Assembly (NCBI GenBank): GCA_026396775.1
Contig: JAPLWD010000117.1
Location: 1-7,823 of the forward strand
Length of the DNA stretch: 7,823 nucleotides
Direction: 5' to 3'
Origin: Candidatus Gribaldobacteria bacterium
GTDB lineage: Bacteria > Patescibacteriota > Minisyncoccia > Minisyncoccales > CG1-02-41-26
The position numbers and the translations under genes are program-made. Positions 5,585-7,823 of the stretch are shown here, piece after piece (positions within the stretch are counted from its first letter, which is position 1; each line of letters begins with the position of its first letter). A model generated the notes under the pieces. That model ran no database searches. It was not told the origin of the DNA and saw only the letters and a program-made list of their open reading frames with translations.

Positions 5585-5752
5585 TTACCCCTTAATGTCA
5601 ACAGCGCCAATCTTTCTCCGTTTGCTTATTTCGGCAGTGATTACATGGCCTTCAAATAAATTATGATCATTAAAATCAACCCCGCAACGACCGTCAGCAT
5701 AAATGCAAACTCCCTGCAGTGTAATTAATTTCATAAATTCCTCTTTAGCCAT
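5585..5752 (-). CDS. Small hypothetical protein with two cysteines, 49 or 55 residues
   Basis: A short frame exactly filling the gap between two same-strand genes, 15 bases after one and 18 before the next. From the ATG at 5752 it is 55 residues; from Met7 (ATG at 5734-5732) it is 49. GAGG lies 5 bases before that second ATG and AAAGAGG is the best ribosome site in this group, so the shorter form MKLITLQGVCIYADGRCGVD is likely. Motif-like features: two Cys seven apart (Cys16 and Cys23 in long numbering) with GVCIYADGRCGVDF, then HVITAEISKRRKIGAVDI. It looks like a small beta-rich domain. No family is recognised. The TTGACA in its last codons (encoding Val-Asp-Ile) is probably coincidental. 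Confidence 0.6.
   Translation of the reverse strand: MAKEEFMKLITLQGVCIYADGRCGVDFNDHNLFEGHVITAEISKRRKIGAVDIKG
5740..5743 (-). promoter_or_regulatory. Ribosome binding site deciding the start of the small two-cysteine ORF
   Basis: GAGG within AAAGAGG on the minus strand, 5 bases before an ATG at 5732-5734. It favours the internal Met7 start over the ATG at 5752, which is preceded only by A/T-rich sequence. Confidence 0.4.
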
Positions 5753-5767
5753 ATTTAAATTTTTGAA

Positions 5768-6505
5768 TTAGCGTGTAGAACGCCAAAACCAGCCCTTATT
5801 TTTCCGAACACTTTCCTCAACGATTTCTTTGTGCTTCTTTAATTCAGCTAAAAAAATTGGTGTATTTTTAAACTCTGCACTATTAAAAGCATCCGTAACG
5901 TCAATTTTAAATACCTTATCTTTTGTTTTTATTAAAAGCGTCTTTACAACCCAAGTCTCTCTGTATTTTGTTGACCACTCTACTTTCCTTATACGCATCT
6001 CCAAAATTTCAGACCATTTATATTTTAATTCTTGATTATTTTTTAATTTAAAAACAATTCCACCGTCAGAAAGTATAATCTGCTTAACCCGATGAAAAAT
6101 AATTGCCATACTCAAATATCCCGCCTTTAAACCATGCCAAAGCGAATCTTGATTAAATACTTTAATCGGTTGATTCTCGTAACTTTGTTTTGCTTCTAGA
6201 TATGCCTGCTCTTCTTTTTCAATATCTTTTATAGAAAAACCAGAACCAGTAAGGTCCTTATTAGTAGTGGCCCTATAAACAGCGAAAACATTTTTGGCCT
6301 CCTGATAAGCGTTACATAATAAATAAACAGCCACCATACTCTGATAAGTTCCTTTTTTAAGTGGCCCGTTCTTTAAAAGATCGTTTAAAACAGCTTTTCC
6401 TTCTTCACACTTCCCATCATTCATTAATGAATCAGCTCGTAACACTTCGTCAGACTCAAAGCTAGATTGATTAGTTCTTCTATTCTCTTGATTAATTTTT
6501 GGCAT
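5768..6505 (-). CDS. Helical (TPR-like) protein with probable PH-like C-terminal domain
   Basis: 245 residues, not a named family. The N-terminus (1-20) is polar and probably disordered. Residues about 20-110 are helical, with TPR-like spacing: EVLRADSLMNDGKCEEGKAVLNDLLKNG, then TYQSMVAVYLLCNAYQEAKNVFAVYRA. Residues about 138-225 alternate strands in the order expected for a bacterial PH-like domain: IILSDGGIVFKLKN, KYKWSEILEMRIRKVEW, WVVKTLLIKTKDKVFKIDV, closing with a helix IFLAELKKHKEIVEE. The W-S-E-I element after a polar strand is typical of such domains. No membrane segment or signal peptide is seen, so it is probably cytoplasmic, perhaps a scaffold. It lies 44 bases after the dehydrogenase gene and 15 before the small ORF. 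No Shine-Dalgarno is seen; the ATG at 6505 is the only sensible start. The domain calls are inferences from pattern. Confidence 0.75.
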   Translation of the reverse strand: MPKINQENRRTNQSSFESDEVLRADSLMNDGKCEEGKAVLNDLLKNGPLKKGTYQSMVAVYLLCNAYQEAKNVFAVYRATTNKDLTGSGFSIKDIEKEEQAYLEAKQSYENQPIKVFNQDSLWHGLKAGYLSMAIIFHRVKQIILSDGGIVFKLKNNQELKYKWSEILEMRIRKVEWSTKYRETWVVKTLLIKTKDKVFKIDVTDAFNSAEFKNTPIFLAELKKHKEIVEESVRKNKGWFWRSTR

Positions 6506-6550
6506 AATTTTGTCTTTTAATAAAAATAATGAACGCGTTGTGCTGTTTCT

Positions 6551-7306
6551 TTATCTTAGTGTCCAGCCACCATCAACAATAATTGTTTGGCCAGTAATAT
6601 AGCTGGATTTTTCTGAAGCCAAAAACACAACAGCATTGGCAATATCTTGGGGCTGACCCATTCTAGCCAAAGGAACCATGGCAATAGTTTGTTTTTGAAT
6701 GGCCTCGGTGGCGGTTTTGGGCTGATCGGATTGGCTAGCACCTGGAGTGTCAATTATACCAGGAGCTACAGCGTTAACCGTAATTTTTTGAGGGGCTAGT
6801 TCTAAAGCCAAGGCTCTAATCATACTGTTAATTCCTCCTTTAGAAGCACAATAATGAGTTAGCCCTTCGAAGCCCACAAACGAGGCTATAGAAGAAATGC
6901 TAATAATACGCCCGCCAACTTGTATTACCTTGGCTACCGCTTGAGAGCACAAAAACACGCTTTTTAGATTTACATTCAAAACCTTGTCCCAATCAGCTTC
7001 GGTCATATTTAAAAAAGGCACAAACGGAAAAATGCCAGCGTTGTTAACTAAAATGTCTAATTGATTAAATTGTTCAAGGGTTTGAGCCACTAAACTATCA
7101 ACCTCATTTTTTTGTGAAACATCGCACTTTATCGCCAAAGCCTCTACTCCCAAAGCCTTAATTTCAGCAACCACCTTGTTGCTGTTGTCTTGATTAAGGT
7201 CGCTTACCACCACGGAACAACCCTCTTGAGCCAAAGCTAAAGCAATGCCTCGGCCAATCCCCTGACCCGCTCCAGTCACAATAGCTACTTTATTTTTTAA
7301 TATCAT
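6551..7306 (-). CDS. Short-chain dehydrogenase/reductase, FabG-like
   Basis: 251 residues, a full-length classical SDR with a Rossmann fold. The cofactor motif TGAGQGIG is at 11-18, NNAG at 88-91, and the catalytic tetrad is visible as Asn113, Ser139, Tyr152 and Lys156 (YCASK). The tail ITGQTIIVDGGWTLR is characteristic. Acidic Asp36 at the end of the second strand (VVVSDLN) suggests NAD(H) rather than NADP(H). FabG enzymes reduce 3-oxoacyl-ACP in fatty acid synthesis, but many look-alikes oxidise sugars or other alcohols, and no fatty acid gene is nearby; NAD preference and context leave the substrate open, so I give no symbol. Many CPR bacteria lack complete fatty acid synthesis, which also argues for caution. 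Upstream are a terminator and a probable promoter, so this gene begins its own unit. No Shine-Dalgarno precedes the ATG. Confidence 0.93.
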   Translation of the reverse strand: MILKNKVAIVTGAGQGIGRGIALALAQEGCSVVVSDLNQDNSNKVVAEIKALGVEALAIKCDVSQKNEVDSLVAQTLEQFNQLDILVNNAGIFPFVPFLNMTEADWDKVLNVNLKSVFLCSQAVAKVIQVGGRIISISSIASFVGFEGLTHYCASKGGINSMIRALALELAPQKITVNAVAPGIIDTPGASQSDQPKTATEAIQKQTIAMVPLARMGQPQDIANAVVFLASEKSSYITGQTIIVDGGWTLR

Positions 7307-7335
7307 AGTATTTTTTAAATTAACATTATCGTTTT

Positions 7336-7364
7336 ATTTTAGCATTTTTCTCTCAATCCCCAAA
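7336..7364 (-). promoter_or_regulatory. Probable extended -10 promoter of the dehydrogenase gene
   Basis: On the minus strand TGCTAAAAT carries an extended -10 (TG, one base, TAAAAT at 7336-7341). TTTGGG at 7359-7364 is a partial -35 match, 17 bases away. Transcription would start near 7329, about 22 bases before the ATG. The position just after the upstream terminator fits. Confidence 0.5.
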
Positions 7365-7379
7365 CTAAATCCAAACTAA
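7360..7379 (-). repeat. Tandem 9-base direct repeats at the promoter's -35 edge
   Basis: TTAGTTTGG occurs twice on the minus strand (7379-7371 and 7368-7360) with start-to-start spacing of 11 bases, about one helical turn. The downstream copy overlaps the proposed -35. Such paired sites can bind an activator or repressor, but two short A/T-rich copies can also arise by chance. Confidence 0.35.
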
Positions 7380-7404
7380 GCCCCAATCCAATTTAAATTA
7401 TAAA

Positions 7405-7432
7405 CAAAAAGCCCTTACAAATAAAGGCTTTT
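7405..7432 (-). terminator. Intrinsic terminator after the phosphoribosyltransferase gene
   Basis: On the minus strand AAAAGCC (7432-7426) pairs with GGCTTTT (7413-7407), extended by TT/AA past one mismatch, around a short A/T loop. The run of T continues to TTTTTG. It lies 46 bases after the stop at 7478. The remaining bases to the next gene (7307-7404) hold the dehydrogenase promoter and no gene. Confidence 0.7.
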
Positions 7433-7477
7433 CATCCGTGCTCCGCTCGCTGTCTGATGTTAAAACCTATTTAACGA

Positions 7478-7823
7478 TTAAACTTCGCTGATTACATCAA
7501 ATCCCTTAATGCTTCCCGTAATCGCTAGACCGATTATTTTCCCACTTATAATCCCCCTTTCTCTGATTTGTAAGGCAATTTCATTTAGGGTAGCTCCCGA
7601 TCCGATAGCATCATCAATCAATAAAATATTCTTATAACCCTCGTTCCCCTCTACCACAAATGTTTTTTTGGCATTTTCAACCCTATCTTCTAATTTGTTA
7701 AGGGTTTTTTGAGGTACCACAACCGATGTTTTAATTTTAGTAACTTCAATTTTATTATTTTTCAAAGCCAAATTCTTCTCAAGTTCTTTCATAAACTGCA
7801 CCTCTCTTTTAACAGTTGGAGGA
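7478..7823 (-). CDS. Phosphoribosyltransferase (ComF-like), 3' part, cut by the window edge
   Basis: The C-terminal 115 or so residues of a gene whose 5' end lies beyond the right edge. The reading frame stays open to base 7823 with ...PPTVKREVQFMKELEKN. The only start-like codon inside is a GTG at 7801 without a clear reason to be used, so I treat the gene as partial. The sequence NILLIDDAIGSGATLNE is the type I phosphoribosyltransferase PRPP-binding loop (two acidic residues, then G-S-G-A-T). The short RVENAKKTF segment before it resembles the flexible region of ComF-like proteins (R-x-x-N-x-x-x-x-F). The end GLAITGSIKGFDVISEV looks complete. ComF relatives act in DNA uptake in competent bacteria, while other members salvage bases; which applies is not visible here. 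A terminator follows. Confidence 0.8.
   Translation of the reverse strand, partial: PPTVKREVQFMKELEKNLALKNNKIEVTKIKTSVVVPQKTLNKLEDRVENAKKTFVVEGNEGYKNILLIDDAIGSGATLNEIALQIRERGIISGKIIGLAITGSIKGFDVISEV

Noticed and set aside
5578..5601. TTGACA (5596-5601) and TATAAT (5578-5583) upstream of the 272-residue gene, minus strand
   Set aside because: They are only 12 bases apart, too close for a normal promoter, and the TTGACA is in the coding end of the two-cysteine ORF. The gene is better explained as part of an operon.
5411..5659. Plus-strand 82-codon frame across the gap between the 272-residue gene and the two-cysteine ORF
   Set aside because: No Shine-Dalgarno or domain is seen, and the minus-strand frames on both sides explain the open reading.
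7397..7402. TATAAT upstream of the dehydrogenase gene, minus strand
   Set aside because: It sits right beside the terminator stem and has no -35 match at 16-18 bases; the extended -10 at 7336-7341 is a better candidate.
7478..7801. GTG start at 7801 for the phosphoribosyltransferase
   Set aside because: The same frame continues to the window edge with family-like sequence (PPTVKRE), so the true start is outside the window.

Overview
The window is AT-rich, and every gene I can support lies on the minus strand, so transcription runs from high to low coordinates. Small proteins, short gaps, few Shine-Dalgarno sites and the gene types present (a Pif1/RecD-like helicase with a C-terminal HTH, a BRO/DinD protein, a Phd-RelE pair, RadC, a ComF-like phosphoribosyltransferase) suggest a candidate phylum (Patescibacteria/CPR) bacterium. 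That placement is an inference from gene style; no marker gene is present. Stops are TAA, TAG and TGA and tryptophan is TGG, so the standard bacterial code fits.

Right part (7823 to 4561): the 3' end of a phosphoribosyltransferase gene runs off the right edge and ends at a hairpin terminator (about 7405-7432). Next come a short-chain dehydrogenase with a plausible extended -10 promoter, a protein with a helical TPR-like N-terminus and a probable PH-like C-terminal domain, a 55-residue ORF (5585-5752), an unrecognised 272-residue protein, and a 39-residue very basic protein (4561-4680). The middle three genes are 15 and 18 bases apart and probably form one transcription unit. The stretch 4490-4557 holds two hairpins in a row; the second is a good intrinsic terminator for this group.

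Left part (4437 to 140): a 559-residue helicase comes first, with a -10 box almost touching its start codon. Then a consensus promoter (TTGACA, 18 bases, TATAAT) drives a packed five-gene operon: BRO-N/DinD-like protein, Phd/YefM antitoxin, RelE toxin, RadC, and a small protein resembling the N-terminal nuclease domain of type I restriction subunits. The first four genes overlap or are 3 bases apart. An imperfect 20-base palindrome covers the -10 box and looks like an operator. DinD is SOS-induced in E. coli, RadC is linked to DNA repair and mobile DNA, and the last protein looks like a restriction-type fold with a degraded active site. The operon is therefore the best candidate here for an uncharacterised DNA-damage or genome-defence module; this function is an inference from gene content.

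There are no tRNA or rRNA genes, CRISPR arrays or insertion sequences. I see no credible plus-strand gene.
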